Assembly: GCA_009744235.1 (NCBI GenBank)
Contig: WPHV01000016.1
Coordinates: 1 to 64,000, forward strand
DNA length: 64,000 bases
DNA from: Gillisella vitis
GTDB taxonomy: Bacteria > Pseudomonadota > Alphaproteobacteria > Rhizobiales > Rhizobiaceae
Direction: 5' to 3'
The notes beneath the pieces are model-generated. The model was not told the DNA's origin. It saw nothing but the letters and a program-made list of their open reading frames with translations, and did no database searches. This document shows, piece after piece, positions 33,442-41,957 of this stretch. How positions within the stretch are numbered: position 1 is the first letter of the stretch; every line of letters starts with the position of its first letter. The position numbers and the translations under genes are program-made.

Positions 33442-34424
33442 TCCCGTCCCCTTGTCGCGCGATCAATCATCATTGCGACGAGGATTATAAGGCCGGTGGC
33501 GAGCAGTTGATAGAAGGCCTGGACATTCATCAGCGTCAAACCATTACGCATGGCGCCGAGGATGATGGCGCCGAGAATGGTGCCGACAATACTGCCCTTG
33601 CCGCCCATCAGCGATGCACCGCCAATCGCCGCTGCCGCAATTGCATCCAGCTCCCAGAGATTGCCGAGAATGGGTTCGGCAGCCCCAAGACGGCCAATCA
33701 GGATGAGAGAGGCGAGTGCAGCGAGCCCGCCGGAAATCACATAGGCAGTAATCTTGGTGCGGGCGATTGGAACGCCTGCCACGTAAGCCGCTTCCTCATT
33801 GCCGCCAACCGCCATCAGGTATTCACCAACAGGCGTCTTCTTGAGCAGCACCCAGGCGGCGACCGACACACCGGCAACGATCAACACCGGGATTGGCAGG
33901 CCGATCAGGGTTCCATTGAACAGCGCCCGAAAACCCGGCGGAATGCCCAGCACCGGATTGCCGCCGGTGAAGATCAGCGCAATGGCTCGGTAAGTGCTGA
34001 GTGTCCCCAGCGTAACGATGAAGGGTTGCAGGCCGACATAGGCAACGAGCACGCCATTGATAAAACCGCATATGGCGCCGACGCCAAGCCCGGCGAGGAT
34101 CGCCAGAGGGATGGGCGTACCACCCAGCAGCAGCGTCGCCGTCATCACGGCGGCAATGGCGGCGGTCGGCCCGACCGACAGATCGATGCCGCCTGAAATG
34201 ATCACCAGCGTCATGCCCAGCGCCAGGCACGCGTTGATACTGGATTGCTGGAGGATATTGGTCAGGTTGCGCTCCGACAGGAAGCCGGGAACGAGCGCTG
34301 CAAATACCGCCATGATGACGATGAGACCGATCAGTGTTCCGGCATCACGCAGCGAGACGGAAAAGCGGCGAAAGGTCGGGGTGGCCGGGGCCGATTGGCT
34401 GGTGGCGGATGAAGAGGCGGTCAT
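33438..34424 (-). CDS. Sugar ABC transporter permease (RbsC-like)
   Basis: The 328-residue inner-membrane permease belongs to the ribose class, with about 8-10 hydrophobic segments. The GGNEEAAYVAGVPIARTK loop and the GGASLMGGKGS segment are conserved. The start at 34424 is chosen for AGAGAGGAT upstream and lies 20 bases after the ATPase stop. It belongs to the importer whose binding-protein gene (36092-37155) is frameshifted. Confidence 0.88.
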   Translation of the reverse strand: MTASSSATSQSAPATPTFRRFSVSLRDAGTLIGLIVIMAVFAALVPGFLSERNLTNILQQSSINACLALGMTLVIISGGIDLSVGPTAAIAAVMTATLLLGGTPIPLAILAGLGVGAICGFINGVLVAYVGLQPFIVTLGTLSTYRAIALIFTGGNPVLGIPPGFRALFNGTLIGLPIPVLIVAGVSVAAWVLLKKTPVGEYLMAVGGNEEAAYVAGVPIARTKITAYVISGGLAALASLILIGRLGAAEPILGNLWELDAIAAAAIGGASLMGGKGSIVGTILGAIILGAMRNGLTLMNVQAFYQLLATGLIILVAMMIDRATRGRE

Positions 34425-34443
34425 GGAGAAAGATCCTCTCTGT

Positions 34444-35964
34444 TTATGCAGGATGTGCGATGGCGGCAGCACCGGCACTCGCTCCTGGAATGGCGTGGGC
34501 GAGAATGGCGCTTTCCGTCAGCTGGTCGCGCAAGATTTCAGCGGCGATCTGCCCTTCCCGCATCACCAGTACGCGGTCGGAGAGCCGGATGACTTCGGGA
34601 AGTTCGGAGGAGACGACGATGATCGAATGGCCTTCGCGGGCCAGGGCTTCGATCAATTGGTAAATCTCGGATTTTGCCCCGACATCGATACCGCGTGTCG
34701 GTTCATCGAACAGCAGGATCTGCGATTTGGCCGCCAGCCAGCGGGCAATGATGGCCTTTTGCTGGTTGCCGCCGCTGAACAGACGGACAGGGCGATCAAG
34801 CTGAAATGGCCGCAGGTTGACCCGCTTCAGCAAATCCTGTGCGCTGGCGCGCAGTTTTCCGGTGCGGATCAGACCGGCGGAGGAAAAGCTGGGAAGCGAT
34901 GCCAGCGCCATGTTCAGACTGACCGGACGCAAGGGGATGATGCCTTCGCGCTTGCGCTCTTCCGGCACAAGGCCGATACCTGCGGCAATCGCGTCACGAG
35001 GATTGCGCAGGCGCAAATTCTTGCCATCGATGGCCATCGACCCCTCGCTCAAACGATCGACACCGGCGATCAACCGCAGCAATTCCGTGCGTCCGGAGCC
35101 GACCAGCCCGGCAATGCCCAGCACTTCCCCCCTTTTCAGGGTGAAGGAGACATTTTTGATCTTGGTGGCTGAAGACAGATTGCTGGCTTCCAATCTGACC
35201 TGATCGGTCACGAAGGAATGATGGGTTTCCTGCATCAGTTCACGCCCGACCATCATGGCGATGACTTGTTTTTCTGATGTGGCTTTCATGTCGACGATGC
35301 CAACGAGCTTGCCATCCCGCATGACGCTAGCGCGCTGGCAGATACGGAAAACCTCGTCCATCTTATGCGAAACATAAATAATCGACACGCCACGGGCCGA
35401 AAGATCGGCGATCACTTCAGCCAGCCGGTCGAACTCGCTCGGCGTCAAGCTGGATGTCGGCTCGTCCATGGCGATGACCTTGGCCTTATCAAGCAGGGCG
35501 CGGCCGATCTCCACAATCTGCCGCTGCGCGACTTTCAGACTGGAGATGGGCGCGGAGACGTCGATGCTGCGGTCGATCATCGACAGCGCTTCGGCGGCGC
35601 GCTGTTCCTGCTCCCGGCGCGAAACGAAAAGCCCGCCCATATGGGTCAATGAATGGCCGAGAAACATGTTCTGGGCAACACTCAGATGCGGCACCTGTTG
35701 AAGTTCCTGATGGATCATCGCAATACCGGCCTGTCTTGCATCAAGCGGCTTGCGAAATGCCACAGCTTCGCCATCGACGAAAACACTGCCAGAGGTTGGC
35801 CGGAACACACCGGATAGAATGCGCAGAAGGGTTGATTTTCCGGCGCCGTTTTCCCCGAGTAGCCCGTGAATTTCTCCGGGCGCAACGTCATAGCTCACAT
35901 CCGTCAGCGCGTTGACGCCCGGAAAACTTTTGGAGATTGTTTCAAATCCCAGTCTCGGCACCAT
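34444..35964 (-). CDS. Sugar ABC transporter ATPase, duplicated (RbsA-like)
   Basis: The 506-residue protein has two ATPase domains. The first has Walker A GENGAGKST and Walker B VIAMDEPT. The second has the degenerate Walker A GLVGSGRTE and the signature FSGGNQQKA with Walker B ILLFDEPT, as is normal for RbsA/MglA. It follows the frameshifted binding-protein gene after a hairpin at 35991-36017. Confidence 0.9.
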   Translation of the reverse strand: MVPRLGFETISKSFPGVNALTDVSYDVAPGEIHGLLGENGAGKSTLLRILSGVFRPTSGSVFVDGEAVAFRKPLDARQAGIAMIHQELQQVPHLSVAQNMFLGHSLTHMGGLFVSRREQEQRAAEALSMIDRSIDVSAPISSLKVAQRQIVEIGRALLDKAKVIAMDEPTSSLTPSEFDRLAEVIADLSARGVSIIYVSHKMDEVFRICQRASVMRDGKLVGIVDMKATSEKQVIAMMVGRELMQETHHSFVTDQVRLEASNLSSATKIKNVSFTLKRGEVLGIAGLVGSGRTELLRLIAGVDRLSEGSMAIDGKNLRLRNPRDAIAAGIGLVPEERKREGIIPLRPVSLNMALASLPSFSSAGLIRTGKLRASAQDLLKRVNLRPFQLDRPVRLFSGGNQQKAIIARWLAAKSQILLFDEPTRGIDVGAKSEIYQLIEALAREGHSIIVVSSELPEVIRLSDRVLVMREGQIAAEILRDQLTESAILAHAIPGASAGAAAIAHPA

Positions 35965-35990
35965 ATCTCACCCTCCTCCTGCTAGACACA

Positions 35991-36017
35991 CGATGCCGAC
36001 CATGACAGCCGGCATCG
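35991..36017 (-). terminator. Hairpin after the binding-protein gene
   Basis: Perfect 8-base arms CGATGCCG / CGGCATCG with an 11-base loop lie between the sugar-binding protein gene and the ATPase gene on the minus strand. Probably it attenuates or stabilises the transcript, as at the other loci. Confidence 0.5.
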
Positions 36018-36042
36018 CTTTAAGTTTTTGTTTTGCATCGGA

Positions 36043-36084
36043 TTTATCCGAAAACCGATTCTCAACTCTCGGTCCAATGCTCTA
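36043..36084. repeat. Rhizobial intergenic repeat (RIME-like), copy B
   Basis: The segment ATCCGAAAACCGATTCTCAA and the GCTCTA end resemble copy A at 31635-31672 and the general style of rhizobial intergenic repeats. It lies in the 3' region of the binding-protein gene. Confidence 0.5.
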
Positions 36085-36091
36085 ACGTCGG

Positions 36092-37155
36092 TTATTTAGC
36101 CGCCTTGGCGTCTTCCATCAGCACAGCGCGCACATCGACGCCCTTGCCCTGGTAGCGGGCGAGGTTGTCGGCGGTGATCAGCGCCTGAGGCGTTGCGACA
36201 ACGCGCGGCAGCTTCTGACCGGCAACGAGCCGAAGGGCTGTTTCCATGGCCACCTCACCGGTTAGAACCGGAAAGCTGTCGACGGTCCCGGTCAGCTCGC
36301 CAGCCTTGATCGAGGCATAGGCATCCGAAATACCGTCGGTGCCGAAAACAGCGACCTTGCCCGCTAGCCCTGCGGCCTTGACGGCTTCGACCACACCCAG
36401 CGCCATGCCGTCATTGTTGGCATAGAAGCCGATGAGGTCTGGATGCTGATTGAGGATGTTGGTTGCTGCATCGTAAGACGTCTGGCGGTCCCAATTGCCG
36501 GGAACGCTGGCGACGATCTTGAAACTGCTGTTTTCACCGATGGTGGATTTGAAGCCGTCGGTGCGTTGCACAGCGGCATAAACGCCGGCCTGGCCCTCGA
36601 TGATCGCCACCTTGCCGCCCTGTGGACGGTTGGTGATGAACCATTTGGCGACGCGCACGCCGTTGTCGCGCTGAACATTGCCAACATAGTGCTCGGCCTG
36701 CGGGATCACGGCATCATTGACGTCAACAACAGGAATATTGGCGGCCTTGGCCTGTTCGATCACCGGCTGAAGATTGGAATCCGTCTGTGGCGACACCAGC
36801 AGGACGTTATAGCCTTGGGTGATCATCCCTTCGGCAATCGTCAGCTGGCCAAGCTGGTCGCCTTCGCTTTGCGCCGCCTGATAGGCGACCGGAACATTCT
36901 TCGCCTTGCCGAACGCAGCATAGCCTTCACCGAGCGACCGCCAATATTCGTTGGTCAGCGTCTTTGAAACTGCGCCCGCCTTGGTGCCGTCGGGAAGCTT
37001 CGGAAAGGGGCCGAATTTTGCTTCCAGCTGCGACCAGCCATACGGTCTTTTTCAGTGTCGGAATTGAGCGGGGCAAGCTGCTGTGCAAAGGCTGCGCTGA
37101 ACAAGAAGCTGGCAGCAAGGCCTGTGGCAAGCGTCATTTTCATCATCGTCTTCAT
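36092..37155 (-). pseudogene. Sugar-binding protein gene (RbsB-like) with a frameshift
   Basis: The signal peptide (MKTMMKMTLATGLAASFLFS) and about 15 mature residues are read in one frame from 37155. The rest, from about YGWSQLEAKFGPF onward, is read in the next frame to the stop at 36092. The break lies near 37043-37052, beside a run of five T on the plus strand (AAAAA on the coding strand). One extra A would restore a full-length protein of 354 residues. The downstream frame is well preserved over 310 residues and ends KAAK. Either a real loss-of-function change, a programmed slip or a sequencing error is possible. Confidence 0.75.
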
Positions 37156-37246
37156 CGGTTCCTCCCAGGTGATATCATCAGGCACGCCTCCGGCATGCCT
37201 TTGTTTTCAAAGGTTTGAAATCTTTTGGTATTTGGAGTTTCGGGTC

Positions 37247-38227
37247 TTAGCCCAGCATCAATTCCTGAACGATGGCCTGCGCGGACACGGCATCCTGACG
37301 GTCGATGGCACCCGAAAGACGATTGTCCTGATCGAGGCGATCGACAATCCGCAACATGCGCTTGACGGTCTGGATATTGACCTGGCATTCATGGACGGGA
37401 TCAAGACCCGTCATGTCCGGGAACGTGTCGAAGTAGATGGCGCCGTCATAGCCGTCCTTGCGGATCTGGCGCAGAAGCTCGATGGTCTGCTGGGTGTGGA
37501 CCGCGCCCACCATCAGGCCATCGTCGCGCTTGGCATAGCCATCGTTGAGATGAACGCCGAGAACACGGCTATGGCGGGCAATCAAGGCAGCGGCAAAGGC
37601 TGGCTGCTCATCGGCGTAGAGCACGTGGGCAAAGTCCAGCGTTACGCCAAGATTGGGCATATCGACATCCCTAATGGCTAGCAATGTCGTTGCTGCATCC
37701 GGCATCAGACTGTAGGAGCGAGGTTCGTTCGGCTTGTACTCAATGCTGATCTGGCAATCCGGATCATGAGCGCAAACTTCACGAATTCCGTCAATTTCGT
37801 GTTGCCATAGCCTGTGATAATCGGCCTGGAAGGCATAGTCGAACCCATCCTGGCCGAGCCAGAGCGTCATCAATTGGCTTCCTGCGGCGCGGGCCGCATC
37901 GATCCCGGCCTTGGTGAGATCGATGGCTTCCCGCCGGACTGCCGGATCGGGATTGGTGAATGCGCCGATCTTGAAAGCGGGATTGGTGTAATAGCGCATG
38001 GCGAACCCATTGATCGCCAAGCCCATATCTCCTATCTGGCGGGCCAGAACAGCCGGATCTTCGCCAACATGATCGGGATAATTGAGGTCGAGATCCGTCA
38101 AACCATCGACTTTTGCGGCACGCTTTGCCATTTGCAGCATGGTCGGCTTGCCGGACAGGTCTGGCCATTCAGCCTTTGGGCAGGAGGCAAAGGAATTCAG
38201 GCGGGTTGCAAATTTCAGCTGGGTCAC
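37247..38227 (-). CDS. Sugar phosphate isomerase/epimerase-like TIM barrel
   Basis: The 326-residue protein is a xylose-isomerase-like TIM barrel (AP endonuclease 2 family). Metal-ligand glutamate and histidine positions are plausible in SIEYKPNEPR, TLDFAHVLYA and LGVHLNDGY, with FDTFPD at the end. Family members interconvert ketoses/aldoses or epimers, such as L-rhamnose isomerase, tagatose epimerase and hydroxypyruvate isomerase. It is the first gene of the operon with the RbsB-like binding protein and an RpiR box lies just upstream. The precise sugar is unknown. Confidence 0.82.
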   Translation of the reverse strand: MTQLKFATRLNSFASCPKAEWPDLSGKPTMLQMAKRAAKVDGLTDLDLNYPDHVGEDPAVLARQIGDMGLAINGFAMRYYTNPAFKIGAFTNPDPAVRREAIDLTKAGIDAARAAGSQLMTLWLGQDGFDYAFQADYHRLWQHEIDGIREVCAHDPDCQISIEYKPNEPRSYSLMPDAATTLLAIRDVDMPNLGVTLDFAHVLYADEQPAFAAALIARHSRVLGVHLNDGYAKRDDGLMVGAVHTQQTIELLRQIRKDGYDGAIYFDTFPDMTGLDPVHECQVNIQTVKRMLRIVDRLDQDNRLSGAIDRQDAVSAQAIVQELMLG

Positions 38228-38260
38228 GGCTCGGGCTCACTTTGATCGCTACACTTCATA

Positions 38261-38288
38261 CTTCACAAAATAATTATAATTTGTAAAG
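38261..38288. promoter_or_regulatory. Putative RpiR operator
   Basis: CTTCACAAA and TTTGTAAAG are a nearly perfect inverted repeat in an AT-rich 28-base site, located 34-61 bases before the isomerase start. A site with the same half-sites and identical spacing (CTTCACA-N13-TGGTAAAG) occurs at 44894-44921. The RpiR protein encoded in this operon is the natural binder. Confidence 0.6.
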
Positions 38289-38330
38289 TAAAAAATGTCT
38301 TAGGCCCCAGTGAATTGCCTGGAGCCGACC

Positions 38331-39269
38331 TCAGCGACGCAGCAGTGCCTCGATTTCACGGCGTTCCGGCATGGCGGGCGCCGGTCCCCGGCGGGTCACG
38401 GCGATGCCCGCCGTTGCACATCCGAACCGGACCGCCTCAAGCGGGGTAAGTCCATCGGCAAGGGCTGCCGCAAAACCGCCGACAAAGGCGTCCCCTGCCC
38501 CTGTCGTATCGATGACAGGCCCGGCTGCAATGGCCGGAACCGCCACCGAGGCATTGTGGCTATGAAACAACACGCCTCTGCTGCCCAGCGTGATGATAGC
38601 AGTACCGACACCGCGCTCCAGAAGCACATCCCCCGCCCGCTTCGCATCTTCGAGCGTATCGAGCGGAAAACCAACCAATGCAGCGGCTTCGGTTTCATTG
38701 GGAATGATATAGTCGCACAGCGGATAGATCGCCTCTGGAAACGGCTCGGCGGGCGCGGGGTTGAAGATCGTGGTAACGCCAGCCTCACGGGCGATCATCA
38801 GCCCGTGGTGGGCCGCCTCGGCGGGTTGCTCCAGTTGCGTCACAAAAATCGCGCTGGTCTCGATGGTTTGCCGTGCCGCCTCAACATCCTCAATGGTAAT
38901 GGTTCCGGCAGCGCCGGGATAGACGATGATGGCATTGTCACCTGTCTTGTCGTTGACATAGATGAAGGCAGCACCGGTCGGCTGGTCGTCCATAACAGTC
39001 AGTTTCGGCAGGACACCGGCCTGCGCATAGGTCTTCAACGCCAGATCACCGAATGTGTCTCGACCGATCTTCGAGATAAAGGAGACGCTGGCGCACTCCC
39101 CAGTCCTTGCTCCAGCTCTTGCTGCCGCAACCGCCTGGTTGGAGCCTTTGCCGCCTGGGCCGACGGAAAAGCCGCTGCCGGTGATCGTCTCGCCCACGAC
39201 TGGCAGCCGTGCCGCAAGATAGGCGGTATCGGCGACGAAGATTCCGAGTATCGAAACGCCCTTGCCCAT
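38331..39269 (-). CDS. Ribokinase-like PfkB kinase
   Basis: The 312-residue protein has the PfkB signatures GPGGKGSNQAVAAARAG near the N terminus and DTTGAGDAFVGGFAA near the C terminus. The second has the catalytic aspartate in GAGD and the ATP anion hole. It is followed by the isomerase operon on the same strand and preceded by a FucU/RbsD mutarotase gene with an 11-base gap. The mutarotase/kinase pair resembles rbsD-rbsK. D-ribose or a related pentose, or a deoxy sugar, is the likely substrate. Confidence 0.88.
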   Translation of the reverse strand: MGKGVSILGIFVADTAYLAARLPVVGETITGSGFSVGPGGKGSNQAVAAARAGARTGECASVSFISKIGRDTFGDLALKTYAQAGVLPKLTVMDDQPTGAAFIYVNDKTGDNAIIVYPGAAGTITIEDVEAARQTIETSAIFVTQLEQPAEAAHHGLMIAREAGVTTIFNPAPAEPFPEAIYPLCDYIIPNETEAAALVGFPLDTLEDAKRAGDVLLERGVGTAIITLGSRGVLFHSHNASVAVPAIAAGPVIDTTGAGDAFVGGFAAALADGLTPLEAVRFGCATAGIAVTRRGPAPAMPERREIEALLRR

Positions 39270-39279
39270 GCTGGTCTCC

Positions 39280-39735
39280 TTATACCGCAGCGGGTGGGAT
39301 GACGCCCTTGGTGAACAGGAAGCAGCCGTAGAAACGGGTTTCCCCGGTCGAAATCACACAATAGGCCCTCTTCGCAAGATCGTAGAACGCAAACCGCTCA
39401 ATGCCATACATCGGCGACGGCTTGCCCTCGGCGTGGTCGATTTCCGCTTGCACCTCGCGTTGCACCGGTTGGATGTCGTCCGGCGCACCCATGACTTCCA
39501 TACGGCCTGCCGAATTTTGCAGGGGCGTATCGAGCGGCAAAACCGACAGCAGGACGCGCACGGCTTCTGCGGCTGACAGATTGGCCATGGACAGCGGGCG
39601 GCCCAGCACGGTCTGACGTGCAACACTATCGCTAGGAAAATTGGTGTCGGAAATCACAAGCGTATCGCCATGCCCCATGGATCGCAGCGCATGCAGCACG
39701 TCGGCATTCAGGGCAGGATGAAGATTTTTCAGCAT
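39280..39735 (-). CDS. FucU/RbsD family sugar mutarotase, copy 1
   Basis: The 151-residue protein has the family pattern LRSMGHGDTLVISDTNFP (with histidine and aspartate active-site residues). The C-terminal ERFAFYDLAKRAYCVIS and YGCFLFTKGV are closer to FucU than RbsD. It catalyses anomer interconversion of a reducing sugar on its way to the kinase. A second homologue with the same start, LKxxxPxLNAxxLHAL, lies at 45122-45562. Confidence 0.88.
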   Translation of the reverse strand: MLKNLHPALNADVLHALRSMGHGDTLVISDTNFPSDSVARQTVLGRPLSMANLSAAEAVRVLLSVLPLDTPLQNSAGRMEVMGAPDDIQPVQREVQAEIDHAEGKPSPMYGIERFAFYDLAKRAYCVISTGETRFYGCFLFTKGVIPPAAV

Positions 39736-39776
39736 GGGACACTCCTTGTTTAACTTAGCTCAATGCAATGACTGGC

Positions 39777-40697
39777 CTATTTGACCGCACCGGCGGTCAG
39801 GCCCTTGACGATATAGCGCTCCAGAAAAATACCGACCAGAACGAGCGGCATGATGGCGGCGGTGGCGATAGCGGCCATGGACCACCAATTGATCCCTTGC
39901 GAGCCGGTCTGACTGGCCACCATGACGGGCAGCGTCTTGGCGTTCGAACTGGTCAGGAGCGCTGCGAAGAAATACTCGTTCCAGCAGAGAATGACCGAAA
40001 GGATGAAGGCGGCCACCATTCCCGGCAGGGCGATGGGCAGGACGATCCGCATAAACGCGCCCCAGATCGAACAGCCATCGACCAGTGCTGCCTGCTCGAG
40101 TTCGACGGGGATCGTGTCGAACTGGTCGCGCATGATCCAGATGACGATGGGCAGCACCATCAGCGTATAGACGAGGACAAGCCCGGTCAGCGTGTCCAGC
40201 AGCATCAGGTGTTTATAGAGCACCAAAAACGGCATGGCGAGCACGACGGGCGGCAGGATCAACTGGGACAGGAAGAAGAACGAGATATCCTTGTTGCGTA
40301 ACCAGAGGAATTTGTAGGAAAACCGGCTAAGGCCATAGGCCGCCAGCGATCCGATCACCACAGCCAAAAACGAGGCTCCGGCTGAGGCGACGACACTGTT
40401 GAAGAACCGCCGCATGAATTCGTCGCGCACCGTCGAGGCCACGAATATCGTGTCCGGCGAAAGGCCAAGCGATCGCCAGCCCTTCCAGTCCGGCGTAAAA
40501 TCCACGAAGGGAATGAGGTGGCCCTGGGTGACATTGACCGCGGTCTTGAACGAGGTGGTGATGGTCCAGTAGATCGGAAACAGCGAGATAAAGGCCCAGA
40601 ACACCAACGCCGCATAAATCAGCAGGCTGCCCGTCATGAAGTGAGGGCGGCGAAACCTGGGGTCAGGGCCGCTCTGGCGGGTGGGATTGGGTGCCAT
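39777..40697 (-). CDS. Carbohydrate ABC transporter permease, MalG-type
   Basis: The 306-residue inner-membrane permease has about six hydrophobic segments. The EAA loop is seen in LEQAALVDGCSIWGAFMRIVL. It is the last gene of the ATPase, binding protein, MalF, MalG series on the minus strand, and probably cotranscribed with the mutarotase/kinase genes beyond it. Confidence 0.9.
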   Translation of the reverse strand: MAPNPTRQSGPDPRFRRPHFMTGSLLIYAALVFWAFISLFPIYWTITTSFKTAVNVTQGHLIPFVDFTPDWKGWRSLGLSPDTIFVASTVRDEFMRRFFNSVVASAGASFLAVVIGSLAAYGLSRFSYKFLWLRNKDISFFFLSQLILPPVVLAMPFLVLYKHLMLLDTLTGLVLVYTLMVLPIVIWIMRDQFDTIPVELEQAALVDGCSIWGAFMRIVLPIALPGMVAAFILSVILCWNEYFFAALLTSSNAKTLPVMVASQTGSQGINWWSMAAIATAAIMPLVLVGIFLERYIVKGLTAGAVK

Positions 40698-40707
40698 GGT
40701 CTAACCC

Positions 40708-41817
40708 TTAGTTGGAACGTTGCAGCCAGCGGCTCGTCACCTTGAGGATGAGCGAGACGAAGATAATGATGATGACGAGATAGAACTCGGCCAGCATGGT
40801 GCCGTAGCCGACATTCGACCGGTCACGATATTCCCGGAAGATGAAGCTGGAGACCGTATCTGTCGCGCCGCCGGGTCCGCCTGCGGTGACATTGATGACG
40901 ATATCGGCGAGCTTCAGCTGGAAAATGATCCGCAGGATAATCACGGTGACGCTGACGGGCAGCATCAGCGGAAAGGTGATTTCCTTGAAGTTTTGCCAGC
41001 CGGACGCGCCATCGACCTTCGCCGCCTCCTTGATTTCCGTTGGCAGGGCCTGAAGCCCGGCCAGAAGCAGGATCATCATGAAGGGGATCGACACCCAGGC
41101 ATCCATGGCCATCAGCGAGAGACGGGCAAGCCACGGCGTCGAGAAAAAGGCGGGGTTGTCCCATCCGAGATGTCGCGCAAGCGTTGCCGCCGGGCCGAAG
41201 CGATATTCCATCAAGGATTTGCCGATCATCCAACTCACGGCAACCGGGCTCAGCATCAACGGCAGCAGGAAGGCAACCCGAAAGAACTTTCGGGCCTTGA
41301 TCTCGGCGTTCAAAAGCAGCGCCAGGCCAAAGGCAATGGCATATTGCACCAGAACCGCCAGAACATAATAGACCATGTTCAACAGCGCATTCCAGAAATA
41401 AAAGTCGGCAAACAGCGTGCGCAGGTTATCGATGCCGTTGAACCGCCGCCCTGCGGCAGCGCTGAGGTTCCAGTCGGTGAAGGCAATGTAGAGGCCGAAC
41501 ACCGTGGGAAATACCACCATGGCGACCGTAAACAGCACTGCCGGTAGAACGAACACGGCACGCTGTCCGCTTTCGCCACGGATCATGATTTGCGCGGCGC
41601 ACAGAGCCACCGCCCAGACGATATAGGCATAGAGCAAGGGACGCCAACTGACGAGACCAAGCGAGGTCACCCCGGCTACGTCGAGAATTTGCAGAACGAG
41701 CACGCCGAGCAGCAGCACGGTGGCCACCGCAAGCAACAGGCGGCCACGCCGGGCGCCTGTTTGCCGCTGTGATACACTTGTCGTCGGGCGAATGACAGGC
41801 ATGGTCGTGTCGGACAT
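40708..41817 (-). CDS. Carbohydrate ABC transporter permease, MalF-type
   Basis: The 369-residue permease has an extended N terminus with two extra hydrophobic segments before the core and the EAA loop KEAAKVDGASGWQNFKEITF. The start at 41817 (MSDTTMPVIRP) follows a weak AAGGG. The next gene (MalG-type) begins ten bases after the stop. It forms the membrane channel with that protein. Confidence 0.88.
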   Translation of the reverse strand: MSDTTMPVIRPTTSVSQRQTGARRGRLLLAVATVLLLGVLVLQILDVAGVTSLGLVSWRPLLYAYIVWAVALCAAQIMIRGESGQRAVFVLPAVLFTVAMVVFPTVFGLYIAFTDWNLSAAAGRRFNGIDNLRTLFADFYFWNALLNMVYYVLAVLVQYAIAFGLALLLNAEIKARKFFRVAFLLPLMLSPVAVSWMIGKSLMEYRFGPAATLARHLGWDNPAFFSTPWLARLSLMAMDAWVSIPFMMILLLAGLQALPTEIKEAAKVDGASGWQNFKEITFPLMLPVSVTVIILRIIFQLKLADIVINVTAGGPGGATDTVSSFIFREYRDRSNVGYGTMLAEFYLVIIIIFVSLILKVTSRWLQRSN

Positions 41818-41927
41818 AAGCAAACCCTTGGGCATAACGCCCTGCATAAACCGTGGCCAAGAGTGGCTTTAGGCGGTCAATAAAGGTCAGGCGACATTGG
41901 AAAGCCGCCTGACGCCGTATAGAAATA

Positions 41928-41951
41928 CCAGCGGCAGTTTCCCGCCGCTGG
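41928..41951 (-). terminator. Hairpin after the binding-protein gene
   Basis: Perfect 8-base arms CCAGCGGC / GCCGCTGG with an 8-base loop occur directly after the binding-protein stop on the minus strand. This again is a structure placed between a binding-protein gene and its permease gene. Confidence 0.55.
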
Positions 41952-41957
41952 CATGGG

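Noticed and set aside
36927..37130. Separate small gene overlapping the frameshifted binding-protein gene
   Set aside because: The frame reads neither the signal peptide nor the mature part of the binding protein and has no ribosome site.
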